This document shows positions 1 through 7,649 of a stretch of DNA of 64,000 nucleotides, piece by piece. Location of the stretch: the NCBI RefSeq assembly GCF_016904955.1, contig NZ_JADIKE010000037.1:1-64000 (forward strand), read 5' to 3'. Under the pieces are notes generated by a model. That model searched no databases, was not told where the DNA came from, and worked only from the letters and a program-made list of their open reading frames with translations. The stretch comes from Dyella flava (GTDB taxonomy: Bacteria > Pseudomonadota > Gammaproteobacteria > Xanthomonadales > Rhodanobacteraceae). The translations under genes and the position numbers were made by a program. Position 1 is the first letter of the stretch. Each line of letters opens with the position of its first letter.

Positions 1-50
1 AGTTGCTTGATCACCGTGACCACCGACAAGGTGGCCACGAGGAACTTCAT
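1..50 (-). CDS. Start of an unidentified protein, cut by the left edge
   Basis: On the minus strand an ATG at 50-48 is preceded by an AAGGA ribosome binding site about 4-5 bases upstream. It opens a frame reading MKFLVATLSVVTVIKQ before the window ends. The short charged start followed by a hydrophobic run suggests a signal peptide or a first membrane segment, so the product is probably secreted or membrane-bound. It lies downstream of icmF on the same strand, with a repeat-filled gap between them. Only 16 codons are visible, so the identity cannot be given. Confidence 0.45.
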   Translation of the reverse strand, partial: MKFLVATLSVVTVIKQ

Positions 51-118
51 GAATCCTTCTTTCTGACCTTTTGGGCGTTCGCTCGGCATGGATGCGGTAT
101 GCGGAAAGGGTTTTTCAA

Positions 119-252
119 ACATCCCGCGTTCGCGGGAATGACGGTTGTGTGTTGGCGGGTTTGTTTGGAGCTTGGTATGGCGCTTCGGATGGCCCCTCAC
201 CCTAACCCCGGATCAAGTCCGGGGTTGGCCCTCTCCCCGAAGGGGAGAGGGA
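119..252. repeat. Cluster of three dispersed palindromes
   Basis: Three GC-rich hairpins follow one another in the gap after icmF. TCCCGCG-TT-CGCGGGA lies near 119-136, CCCCGGA-TCAAG-TCCGGGG at 206-224, and CCCTCTCCCC-GAA-GGGGAGAGGG at 229-251. The last two belong to families that recur elsewhere in the window (for example 4019-4478, 12001-12199, 24031-24059 and 36509-36527). None has a following T-tract on the icmF strand, so they look like interspersed palindromic elements rather than a classical terminator, although the hairpins could still protect the mRNA end. Confidence 0.75.
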
Positions 253-270
253 GTTTGATTTGCGGCGGTG

Positions 271-3200
271 TTACATGTTGCGGCGGTATTCACCGCCCAC
301 TTCATAGAGCGCGTGGCTGATTTGCCCGAGGGAGTTGTACTTCACGGCTTCCATCAACTGCTCGAACACATTCTTACGCTCACGCGCCGTGTTCTGTAGC
401 GTCTTGAGGCTTTCCGGCGCCAGCCCGTTGCGGGCTTTACCGAACGCCTGCACGTTGTCGATCTGCTGGCCCTTCTCTTCTTCCGTGGAACGAATCAGCT
501 CGATTTCGGTAGCGATCTCGCCGCCGTGATCTTTGGGCAGGAAGGTGTTGACGCCGATCAGCGGCAGGCTGCCGTCGTGTTTCTTTTGCTCGTAGTACAT
601 CGATTCTTCCTGAATCTTGCCGCGCTGGTACATGGTGTCCATGGCGCCGAGCACGCCGCCACGTTCGCTGATGGCTTCGAATTCCTTATAGACCGCTTCT
701 TCGACGATGTCGGTAAGGGCATCAACGACGTGGCTGCCCTGCCAGGGGTTTTCGTTGAAGTTGAGGCCGAGTTCTTTGTTGATGATCATCTGGATGGCTA
801 CGGCGCGGCGCACGCTTTCTTCGGTGGGCGTGGTGATGGCTTCGTCGTAGGCGTTGGTGTGCAGGCTGTTGCAGTTGTCGAACAGGGCATACAACGCTTG
901 CAGGGTGGTGCGGATGTCGTTGAACTGGATTTCCTGCGCGTGCAGGGAGCGGCCCGACGTCTGGATGTGGTACTTCATCATCTGGCTGCGGGCGCTGGCG
1001 CCGTAGCGTTCGCGCATGGCGCGGGCCCAGATGCGGCGGGCGACGCGGCCGATGACGGTGTATTCCGGGTCCATGCCGTTGGAGAAGAAGAAGCTGAGGT
1101 TCGGCGCGAAGTCGTCGATGTTCATGCCGCGCGCAAGGTAGTACTCGACAATGGTGAAGCCATTGCTGAGGGTGAAGGCGAGCTGGCTGATCGGGTTGGC
1201 GCCGGCTTCGGCGATGTGATAGCCGGAGATGGAGACCGAATAGAAGTTACGCACCTTGTGGTCGACGAAGTACTGCTGGATGTCGCCCATCATGCGCAGC
1301 GCGAATTCGGTGCTGAAGATGCAGGTGTTTTGCGCCTGGTCTTCCTTGAGGATGTCGGCCTGCACGGTGCCGCGCACGGTTTGCAGGGTTTCCTCTTTGA
1401 TACGGGCGTAGGTATTAGCATCCACCAATTGATCGCCGGTAACGCCGAGCAGGCTGAGGCCTAGGCCTTCGTTGCCCTTGGGCAGACCGCCGGAGTATTG
1501 CGGGCGCTTTTTGCCGGTGAAGAGTTCGTCGAGGCGCTTTTGCGCGGCTGTCCAGCGGGCGGGATCTTCCTTGAGGTATTTCTCGACGTTCTGGTCGATG
1601 GCGGTGTTCATGAACATCGCGAGGATGATCGGCGCGGGACCGTTGATGGTCATCGACACGGAGCTGGTCGGCGCGCTGAGGTCGAAGCCGGAGTACAGCT
1701 TCTTCATGTCGTCGAGGGTGGCAACGTTGACGCCGGAGTTGCCGATCTTGCCGTAGATATCGGGACGCGGTGCGGGATCTTCGCCGTACAAAGTGACGGA
1801 GTCGAACGCGGTGGACAGGCGCGTGGCGGCACCGCCCTGGCTGAGGTAGTGGAAGCGGCGGTTGGTGCGCTCGGGCGTGCCCTCGCCCGCAAACATGCGG
1901 GTGGGATCTTCGCCGCTGCGGCGATACGGATACACACCTCCGGTGTAGGGGTAATGGCCGGGCAGGTTTTCGCGCATCAGGAAGCGCAGCTGGTCACCCC
2001 AGTCTTTGGTCTTGGGCGGCGCGACTTTCGGGATTTTCTGGTGGCTGAGCGATTCGCGGTAGTTTTCGACGCGGATGACTTTGTCGCGCACCTTGTATTC
2101 GTTCACCTCGTCGGTGACGGATTTGTACAGCTTGGGCCAGTCGCGCAGCAGGTGCACGGCTTCGTGGCTGAGCTCGCGCAGGGCGGCGTTGTAGCGTTGA
2201 CGCAGCACCAGCAGGCTGCGGTCGACGTTGGCGTCGTGGGTGGCTTCGTGGTCGTAGCGTTCCAGTTCGTGCGGCAGCTTTTCATCGCCGAGTTCTTTCA
2301 GCGCTTCGTAGTAGTGCTGCGCCTTGCTGGCGAATTCGGCTTCGCTCTCGATCTGGCTGTTGATGCCACGACCCTGCTCGGCAATTTCGGCGAGGTAACG
2401 CACGCGTGCACCGGGAATCAGCACGGTGGCGCGCGGCTCCTTGAGCGTGGTGTCCAGTTTCGGCTGCCAGTTGCAGTGTTCGCTTTCGATGCCGTGCTCG
2501 CTCTTGTTGGCGAGCTTGCCGTGCATCAGGCGGCACAGGTTGGTGAACATCCAGGTGACGCCTGGATCGTTGAACTGGCTGGCGATGGTGGGATACACCG
2601 GCACGTCTTCGTCTTTCAGGGTGAAGGCGGTGCGGTTGCGCTTCCACTGTTTGCGTACGTCGCGCAGGGCGTCTTCGGCGCCGCGCTTGTCGAATTTGTT
2701 GAGCACGACGAGTTCGGCGAAATCGAGCATGTCGATTTTTTCGAGCTGACTGGCGGCGCCGTAGTCGCTGGTCATCACGTAGACGGGGAAGTCGACCAGG
2801 TCGACGATTTCCGAATCGCTCTGGCCGATACCGGCGGTTTCCACGATCACCAGGTCGTAGGGCTGCGCCTTGAGGAAGTTAATGCAGTCGTGCAGCACTT
2901 CGTTGGTGGCAGCGTGCTGGCGACGCGTGGCCATGGAGCGCATGTAGACGCGATGGCTGCGCAGCGCATTCATGCGGATGCGGTCGCCGAGCAAGGCGCC
3001 ACCACTGCGGCGGCGGGTTGGGTCGACCGCGAGCACAGCGATGCGCATGTGCGGGAAGGCGTGCAGGAAGCGCAGCAGCAGTTCGTCCACCACGGAGGAT
3101 TTACCGGCGCCGCCGGTACCGGTCATGCCGAGCACGGGGGTTTGCTTGCCGGCGAGCGCCCATTCCTTGCGCAGACGTGCGAGTTCGGCTTCGCCCAGCT

Positions 3201-3759
3201 TGCCTTCCTCGATGGCGGAGAGCATGTGGCCGATGCTGATCTCGTCGTTGATGTCGATCTTGGCGGGCACACTGGCGTCGCTCTGTGCGCGCTGGGCGGA
3301 GGCGTTGCCGGCGCGCTTCATCACGTCTTCGATCATCTCGGTGAGACCGAGCTTCATGCCGTCGTTCGGGTGGTAGATACGCTCCACGCCGTAGGTTTGC
3401 AGTTCGCGGATTTCTTCCGGGGTGATGGTGCCGCCACCGCCGCCGAACACGCGGATGTGCCCGGCACCCTTCTCCTTGAGCATGTCCACCATGTACTTGA
3501 AGTACTCGACGTGGCCGCCCTGGTAGGAGGACAGCGCGATCGCGTCGGCATCTTCTTGCAGTGCAGCACGAACGACATCCTCCACCGAGCGGTTGTGCCC
3601 GAGGTGAATCACTTCCGCGCCTTGCGACTGGATGATGCGGCGCATGATATTGATCGCGGCGTCGTGGCCATCGAACAGGCTGGCGGCGGTGACAAAGCGC
3701 AACGGACTGGTTTCTGCCTGCGCGGTGCTGGCAGGGACATGCTTGGCGGGGGAACTCAT
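271..3759 (-). CDS. icmF: Fused isobutyryl-CoA mutase IcmF
   Basis: This adenosylcobalamin enzyme interconverts isobutyryl-CoA and n-butyryl-CoA; some members act on related branched acyl-CoAs. The 1162-residue protein has the IcmF domain order. First comes a B12-binding domain (residues about 20-160, with the DGHDA motif whose His ligates cobalt). Next is a MeaB-type GTPase chaperone domain, with P-loop TGGAGKSS near residue 215-222, the ETAGIGQSD switch and an NKFD base motif. Last is a large C-terminal mutase barrel with PYRRSGEDPTRMFAGEG and SVSMTINGPAP. I chose the ATG at 3759 because GGAG lies just upstream; a longer frame from 3795 adds 12 residues without a ribosome site. It fits the branched-chain catabolism genes elsewhere in the window. 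Substrate preference cannot be set from sequence alone. Confidence 0.95.
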   Translation of the reverse strand: MSSPAKHVPASTAQAETSPLRFVTAASLFDGHDAAINIMRRIIQSQGAEVIHLGHNRSVEDVVRAALQEDADAIALSSYQGGHVEYFKYMVDMLKEKGAGHIRVFGGGGGTITPEEIRELQTYGVERIYHPNDGMKLGLTEMIEDVMKRAGNASAQRAQSDASVPAKIDINDEISIGHMLSAIEEGKLGEAELARLRKEWALAGKQTPVLGMTGTGGAGKSSVVDELLLRFLHAFPHMRIAVLAVDPTRRRSGGALLGDRIRMNALRSHRVYMRSMATRRQHAATNEVLHDCINFLKAQPYDLVIVETAGIGQSDSEIVDLVDFPVYVMTSDYGAASQLEKIDMLDFAELVVLNKFDKRGAEDALRDVRKQWKRNRTAFTLKDEDVPVYPTIASQFNDPGVTWMFTNLCRLMHGKLANKSEHGIESEHCNWQPKLDTTLKEPRATVLIPGARVRYLAEIAEQGRGINSQIESEAEFASKAQHYYEALKELGDEKLPHELERYDHEATHDANVDRSLLVLRQRYNAALRELSHEAVHLLRDWPKLYKSVTDEVNEYKVRDKVIRVENYRESLSHQKIPKVAPPKTKDWGDQLRFLMRENLPGHYPYTGGVYPYRRSGEDPTRMFAGEGTPERTNRRFHYLSQGGAATRLSTAFDSVTLYGEDPAPRPDIYGKIGNSGVNVATLDDMKKLYSGFDLSAPTSSVSMTINGPAPIILAMFMNTAIDQNVEKYLKEDPARWTAAQKRLDELFTGKKRPQYSGGLPKGNEGLGLSLLGVTGDQLVDANTYARIKEETLQTVRGTVQADILKEDQAQNTCIFSTEFALRMMGDIQQYFVDHKVRNFYSVSISGYHIAEAGANPISQLAFTLSNGFTIVEYYLARGMNIDDFAPNLSFFFSNGMDPEYTVIGRVARRIWARAMRERYGASARSQMMKYHIQTSGRSLHAQEIQFNDIRTTLQALYALFDNCNSLHTNAYDEAITTPTEESVRRAVAIQMIINKELGLNFNENPWQGSHVVDALTDIVEEAVYKEFEAISERGGVLGAMDTMYQRGKIQEESMYYEQKKHDGSLPLIGVNTFLPKDHGGEIATEIELIRSTEEEKGQQIDNVQAFGKARNGLAPESLKTLQNTARERKNVFEQLMEAVKYNSLGQISHALYEVGGEYRRNM

Positions 3760-4018
3760 GGGGACTCCGACAACGTGTGCGTTCAATCCGGCCATTCTAG
3801 TGTGGTTGGGGATGGATGGCTCGTGGCGGCCTGGCCGCTGACGGTTTTGCCAGGGGTGTGGGGGCGGTGCAGCCTAGGTGACACGGGGACTGGGGATAGG
3901 GCTTGAGCTGTTGCGATAGCGCAGATGGCCCGCGTTTATGACCGTGTGCTGCACCGCGGCCGATGTCACCGGCGATAGCGTGACGGCGGTGATGGTGGCT
4001 AAGTCGGAAGGGGTGTTG

Positions 4019-4478
4019 GATGAGGCGTGTTACTACCAGGCGTAGCTTTGCCCCCTCTCCCCTCCGGGGCACGCGGGGAGAGCACATGGATGTGCTCGGC
4101 TTTGAGGAGCGAGGAGAGGGCTGGGGTGAGGGGCTACGCTTGCCTCGAACATCATGGCCACGGCGCGATGTCTCTCTAATTGCTCACGCTACGCGCCCAC
4201 ATCAGCGCGAGGCTGCCCCCTCACCCCAACCCTCTCCCCGAAGGGGAGAGGGAGCAAAGCGATCACGTGATGCGGCGTGTCACTACCAGGCATAAGTGCA
4301 GCGCTGTTTTCCTCCCTCTCCCCTCCGGGGAGAGGGCTGGGGTGAGGGGCTGCGCTTGCCTCGAACATCATGGCCACCGCGCGATGTCTCTCTAATTGCT
4401 CACGCTACGCGCCCACATCAGCGCGAGGTTGCCCCTCACCCCAACCCTCTCCCCAAAGGGGAGAGGGAGCAAAAGCGG
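4019..4478. repeat. Tandem duplication of a palindromic repeat block
   Basis: The 3760-4518 gap has no convincing gene. From about 4019 to 4262 and again from about 4268 to 4478 the same block occurs in direct orientation. It begins near GCGTGT-ACTACCAGGC, passes a CCCCTCC-GGGG hairpin and GGCTGGGGTGAGGGGCT, and continues through a shared stretch around 4151-4258 and 4367-4474 to CTCTCCCC-AAGGGGAGAG. Copy 1 carries an extra insert with the palindrome GAGCACATGGATGTGCTC (4080-4097). The same palindrome, with its flanks reversed, is found at 12152-12169. The two copies are nearly identical over more than 100 bases, implying a recent duplication. Confidence 0.85.
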
Positions 4479-4518
4479 AGCGCTGCTGTTTCTCTTTCGC
4501 GAGAGAGAGCAAGAGCCG

Positions 4519-5451
4519 TCAGGCAAGGCCGAACGGTAGATTGGGCGATGCCACGATGCGGTCGCCGATGCACTGGCCGCTTACGAACGCCAGGGTGGCA
4601 TCGATCACTTCCGGCGCATCAACCACTTTGTGATGCCCCAGACCTTGCGTGGTCAACAATCGTGCGCCAGGCCAGTAGCGCGCGTAACGCTCGCCCTCTT
4701 CCCACGGCACTTCACGATCGTTGAGATCGTGCACGATCAAGCCGGGTTGTCCGAGCATGGGTACGTGATGATGCGCGGCAAGATCGCGCGGTGCGAAGCC
4801 GGTGCGGTTTTCGAACCAGTGGTAGAAGGCATCGCGCAGATGCTCGCCCAGATGCACGAAATGGATAAAGCGATTGGCCGCGGCTTCCAGGTCCGCTGCG
4901 GGTGCGATCAACACCAGGCGTTCCGCATGCCAGTCCTCGCCTTGCGCCAGCGTAAGTGCCGCACCACCCATCGAATGGCCAATCGCCAGCGCAGCGGTGC
5001 CGAAGTGCTTGCCCACTTCGCGCGTGGCGACGATGCAATCGGGCAAGGTGCACAAGCCGCCGGTGCTGGCGCCATGTCCGGGTTGATCGAAACTGACCAC
5101 GGCAAAACCCAGCTCGCGCAATTTGCTCACCCACGCCAGAAAGCGCAGGCCGAAGCTGGACCAGCCATGCACCAGCAATGCATAGGGCTGCGTCGCGGGA
5201 TCGCCCCATACATAGGTGGCGATGGTCTCGCCACGGACCTGCAATTGGCCGCGTTGCATGTCGCTATCGGGTTTGGCCGCGCGTGCACGGCTGCGGCTGC
5301 TGGCGAACGGGGTGGCAAACAGGCGCGCGGCACGCTCCACCGTGCGTCGCGGTGCGAGCCGGCCGCCGAGCGCAAAGCCAACGCGTACCGCGCCAAGCTT
5401 CCACGCGGCATGCGACTTGTGGCGACGTGAGTGAGTGGCTTGGCGTGTCAT
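4519..5451 (-). CDS. Alpha/beta hydrolase
   Basis: This is a 310-residue cytosolic alpha/beta-hydrolase-fold enzyme. It shows the HGW oxyanion loop, the nucleophile elbow GHSMGG (Ser is the predicted catalytic residue), an acidic candidate in IVHDLNDREVPW and the late GLGHH histidine. The first 60 residues or so are basic (MTRQATHSRRHKSHAAWK) and outside the fold. The ATG at 5451 is chosen because GGAGGT sits six bases upstream. It lies 16 bases downstream of the TetR gene on the same strand, so the two are probably one transcript with the hydrolase under TetR control. The substrate is unknown; esterase or lipase-like activity is most likely. Confidence 0.85.
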   Translation of the reverse strand: MTRQATHSRRHKSHAAWKLGAVRVGFALGGRLAPRRTVERAARLFATPFASSRSRARAAKPDSDMQRGQLQVRGETIATYVWGDPATQPYALLVHGWSSFGLRFLAWVSKLRELGFAVVSFDQPGHGASTGGLCTLPDCIVATREVGKHFGTAALAIGHSMGGAALTLAQGEDWHAERLVLIAPAADLEAAANRFIHFVHLGEHLRDAFYHWFENRTGFAPRDLAAHHHVPMLGQPGLIVHDLNDREVPWEEGERYARYWPGARLLTTQGLGHHKVVDAPEVIDATLAFVSGQCIGDRIVASPNLPFGLA

Positions 5452-5467
5452 GGCGACCTCCCGATGT

Positions 5468-6073
5468 TCAGGATTGATAACTGGCAAATAGACGATCGAG
5501 CGCTGTCCAGGTGCGGCGATTGGCTTGTTCAAAACCAAACAGGGCGGCGTCGTGTTGCAAACCGAGCATCAGGGCATAGACCTCGAAGGCGAGCTGATCC
5601 GCATCGGTGTCGGCGCGCAGATCGCCGACTTCGATCGACTGCGTGATGGCGCGCGCCAACTCCGCGCGCCAGCCGGCTTGCTGTTCCTTCACGCGTTGGC
5701 GCATCGGGCTGTCTTCGCGGCCGTCGTATTCCACGACGGCGCTGATCAGCACGCAGCCGCTTTGATGGATATGCGACCACTCGGACCAGCGCTGGAGGAT
5801 CGCGCGCAGGCGCTTCAACCCGCGCGGCTGCTTGACCGCCGGACGCATGATGAATTCGATGAAGCGCCGGGTGGCGGATTCCAGCAAGGCCAGTTGCAGT
5901 TCTTCGCGCGAGCCGAAATGCGCGAACACGCCGCTCTTGGACATGCCCACGCCCAAGGCCAGGGCGCCGATGGAGAGACCTTCGAGGCCGTCCTGGCGGG
6001 CCAGTTCGTAGGCGTGATCGAGGATCAGCTCACGGGTGGCGGCGCCTTTGCCGGGGGTGATGGCAGGGTTCAT
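5468..6073 (-). CDS. TetR/AcrR-family transcriptional regulator
   Basis: A 201-residue repressor with an N-terminal helix-turn-helix (residues about 15-55: ILDHAYELARQDGLEGLSIG, then a segment with VGMSKSGVFAHFGSREEL, typical of the family) and a C-terminal helical ligand or dimer domain (VEYDGREDSPMRQRV, LRADTDADQLAFEVYALMLG). The ATG at 6073 is the first in frame with the usual short lead into helix 1. An imperfect palindrome lies inside a promoter directly upstream (6082-6111), so autorepression and co-control of the downstream hydrolase are likely. The inducer is not predictable. Confidence 0.9.
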   Translation of the reverse strand: MNPAITPGKGAATRELILDHAYELARQDGLEGLSIGALALGVGMSKSGVFAHFGSREELQLALLESATRRFIEFIMRPAVKQPRGLKRLRAILQRWSEWSHIHQSGCVLISAVVEYDGREDSPMRQRVKEQQAGWRAELARAITQSIEVGDLRADTDADQLAFEVYALMLGLQHDAALFGFEQANRRTWTALDRLFASYQS

Positions 6074-6081
6074 GGGCGGCA

Positions 6082-6111
6082 AAAATAGCACGACCGTTCG
6101 TATTATTTCAA
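6082..6111 (-). promoter_or_regulatory. Promoter with embedded TetR-type operator
   Basis: On the minus strand TTGAAA (6111-6106) and TATTTT (6087-6082) are separated by 18 bases, a good sigma-70 match. The imperfect palindrome ACGACCGTTCGT (6090-6101) fills the spacer, so a bound repressor would block polymerase. The predicted transcript start is within a few bases of the regulator's ATG at 6073, leaving almost no leader. This is read from the sequence only. Confidence 0.55.
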
Positions 6112-6118
6112 CCCTCCC

Positions 6119-6195
6119 GTCACCCCTGCGCAGGCCGGGGCCTAGTGACTTTGAGGCGCACAAAGACGCTGGGCCCGGGCCTGCGCCGGGGCGAC
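6119..6195. repeat. Long inverted repeat in intergenic DNA
   Basis: The arms GTCACCCCTGCGCAGGCC (from 6119) and GGCCTGCGCCGGGGCGAC (to about 6195, allowing mismatches) face one another across about 10 bases, with CTTTG/CAAAG at the centre. The fold is a roughly 30-base-pair imperfect stem. It differs from the CTCTCCCC family. The rest of the gap to 6472 contains no gene; a partly symmetric GAAA-N8-TTTC sequence lies near 6398-6420. Confidence 0.7.
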
Positions 6196-6472
6196 GGGCA
6201 AGGTCTGTGACGTCATCGGCAGGAAAACACATCGCTGCCTTCTGGTAAGCCAAAGGTCAGCCTCGCCCGGTATCAACTTACGTTTTGAAGCCGCCGACGA
6301 GGCGGACACGACACCAGGGGGATGGAAAGGCATGCGCGCCGCGGGATCGCAAGTAATTCGGCTGATTCCTGAACAAGCGAAAGCAATAACGTCAACATCG
6401 CGAAATACGATTACGTTTCCCGTACTGCAAGCCGCCCCTGTCGCGGCTGCTTTTAATAATGGAGAGGACACC

Positions 6473-6808
6473 ATGATCAGCATGACCCGCAAATTGGCCC
6501 TTGTTGCAGGCATCGGCCTTGCGCTGGCCAGTGTGAGTTACATCCCATCCGCCGCCGCGCAGGTATCGGTCGGTGTAGGCGTCAATATCGGCGTGGCGCC
6601 GCCGGCCCCGCGCTACGAAGTGGTTCCGCCGCCGCGCGCGGGCTATGTGTGGGTGCCGGGTTACTGGCAATGGAATCCAGGCTGGCATCGTCACGTCTGG
6701 GTGCCGGGCACCTGGATGGTGGCCCGTCCGGGCTGGCGTTGGCACCAGGGCGTATGGGTGCAGGGCCGTGGTGGCTGGCGCTGGCGTGACGGCTATTGGG
6801 GTCGCTGA
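6473..6808 (+). CDS. YXWGXW-repeat envelope protein
   Basis: A 111-residue small exported protein. The signal peptide ends near SAAAQ (residue about 27). The mature part consists of aromatic repeats: GYVWVPGYWQWNPG, RHVWVPGTWMVARPGW, WHQGVWVQGRGGWRWRDGYW. These match the WXXGXW/YXWGXW repeat family found in proteobacterial envelopes, whose function is not established. The ATG at 6473 is chosen for the GGAGAGG site 5-6 bases upstream. It is followed by its own terminator and by a second gene of the same type. Confidence 0.85.
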   Translation: MISMTRKLALVAGIGLALASVSYIPSAAAQVSVGVGVNIGVAPPAPRYEVVPPPRAGYVWVPGYWQWNPGWHRHVWVPGTWMVARPGWRWHQGVWVQGRGGWRWRDGYWGR

Positions 6809-6820
6809 TCGCGTAACAAT

Positions 6821-6853
6821 CTGCGCCCGATCGCGTGATCGGGCGCAGGTTTT
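6821..6853 (+). terminator. Intrinsic terminator
   Basis: A perfect 12-base stem CTGCGCCCGATC / GATCGGGCGCAG with a GCGT loop, followed by GTTTT, lies 13 bases after the preceding stop codon. Confidence 0.85.
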
Positions 6854-6935
6854 AGCGGGCTAAGGGCGATTAAATTTGCGAACCGCTTTTGGTTCGATAG
6901 ATTCTTCGATCCAACCTTTCATCTGGGGAGATTCC

Positions 6936-7298
6936 ATGTCATTACGTCTTGCAACCCTGCTGGCCCTGGCCGGCGTTACTGCCGTTACCGCCGGCTGCGT
7001 AGTGGAACAACCTGCTCCACCGCCGCGCCGCGTGGTCTATGAAGCACCGCCGCCCCCGCCGCCGGTGGTTGAAGTCGTCGCCCCGCAGCCGCCGCCGGTT
7101 GCCGTGGTGGAAGAAATCCCGCCGCCGCGCCATGGCTATATCTGGGCACGTGGCTACTGGCACTGGGACGGCGCCCGCTATGTGGCGGTGCGCGGTCACT
7201 GGGAAGCGGTCCGTCCGGGTTACCACTATGTGCATCCGCACTGGGAACGCGGTCCGGGTGGCTGGCACTTCAGTGCCGGTATCTGGGTGGCCGGCTGA
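6936..7298 (+). CDS. YXWGXW-repeat lipoprotein
   Basis: A 120-residue predicted lipoprotein. The signal peptide ends in a lipobox VTAGC with the lipidated Cys at residue 21. A Pro-rich linker follows (PPPRRVVYEAPPPPPP, residues about 27-65), then aromatic repeats (GYIWARGYWHWDG, YVAVRGHWEAVRPGY, HWERGPGGWHFSAGIWVAG) like those of the previous gene. The linker could cross part of the periplasm while the repeats fold distally; that is inference. The ATG at 6936 has GGGGAG upstream. A strong terminator follows, so it is likely transcribed alone. Confidence 0.85.
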   Translation: MSLRLATLLALAGVTAVTAGCVVEQPAPPPRRVVYEAPPPPPPVVEVVAPQPPPVAVVEEIPPPRHGYIWARGYWHWDGARYVAVRGHWEAVRPGYHYVHPHWERGPGGWHFSAGIWVAG

Positions 7299-7323
7299 TC
7301 GACGGCTTTGCCGTGAGGCTCGA

Positions 7324-7352
7324 AACGCCCCGCTTCAGCGGGGCGTTTTTTT
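7324..7352 (+). terminator. Intrinsic terminator
   Basis: The stem AACGCCCCGC / GCGGGGCGTT has a TTCA loop and runs into seven T residues. Confidence 0.9.
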
Positions 7353-7649
7353 ATGTCCTGCGCAAGCGCGGGAACAGGGCGCGCCGAATGGCCCACTGAG
7401 CAGGCGGCAATCGAAGGGTTACACCACGCAGGCCGTAGCGAATGAGGCAACATCGCCCCCGCACCGCAAGGCTTTTGCTGCGGCGCATCAGCACCTCAAG
7501 TCGAGTCGTACTAAACTTACGGGGCTAACTCGCCGCCCCAGCCTCTTGCTGGGGCTTTGAGTTTCAGGCGTCAGGTCCTTGGCGGGGCCAAGCGCTTCCA
7601 ATAGTAGGTTGCCATCCCTGGCACCGTCATACGTGGAGTTCAAGTTCCA
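7353..7649 (+). other. Leader region of the dehydrogenase gene
   Basis: This roughly 300-base gap has no convincing gene. A hairpin GCCCCAGC-CTCTT-GCTGGGGC at 7535-7555 followed by TTT sits about 95 bases upstream of the ATG, and further GGGGCC-rich segments follow it. It could be a leader terminator or attenuator for the downstream gene, or only part of a promoter region. No leader peptide with a run of branched-chain residues was seen. Confidence 0.35.

Noticed and set aside
1498..3906. An 802-codon open frame on the plus strand opposite icmF
   Set aside because: It mirrors the icmF reading frame in high-GC DNA; the translation is low-complexity Ala/Gly/Val/His-rich and has no motif, while the minus strand encodes an unmistakable enzyme.
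3797..4395. Several open frames of 60-140 codons across the repeat block after icmF
   Set aside because: They are created by the repeat sequence itself (PLPSGERAGVRG-type translations in many frames) and the same peptide patterns recur wherever the repeat occurs.
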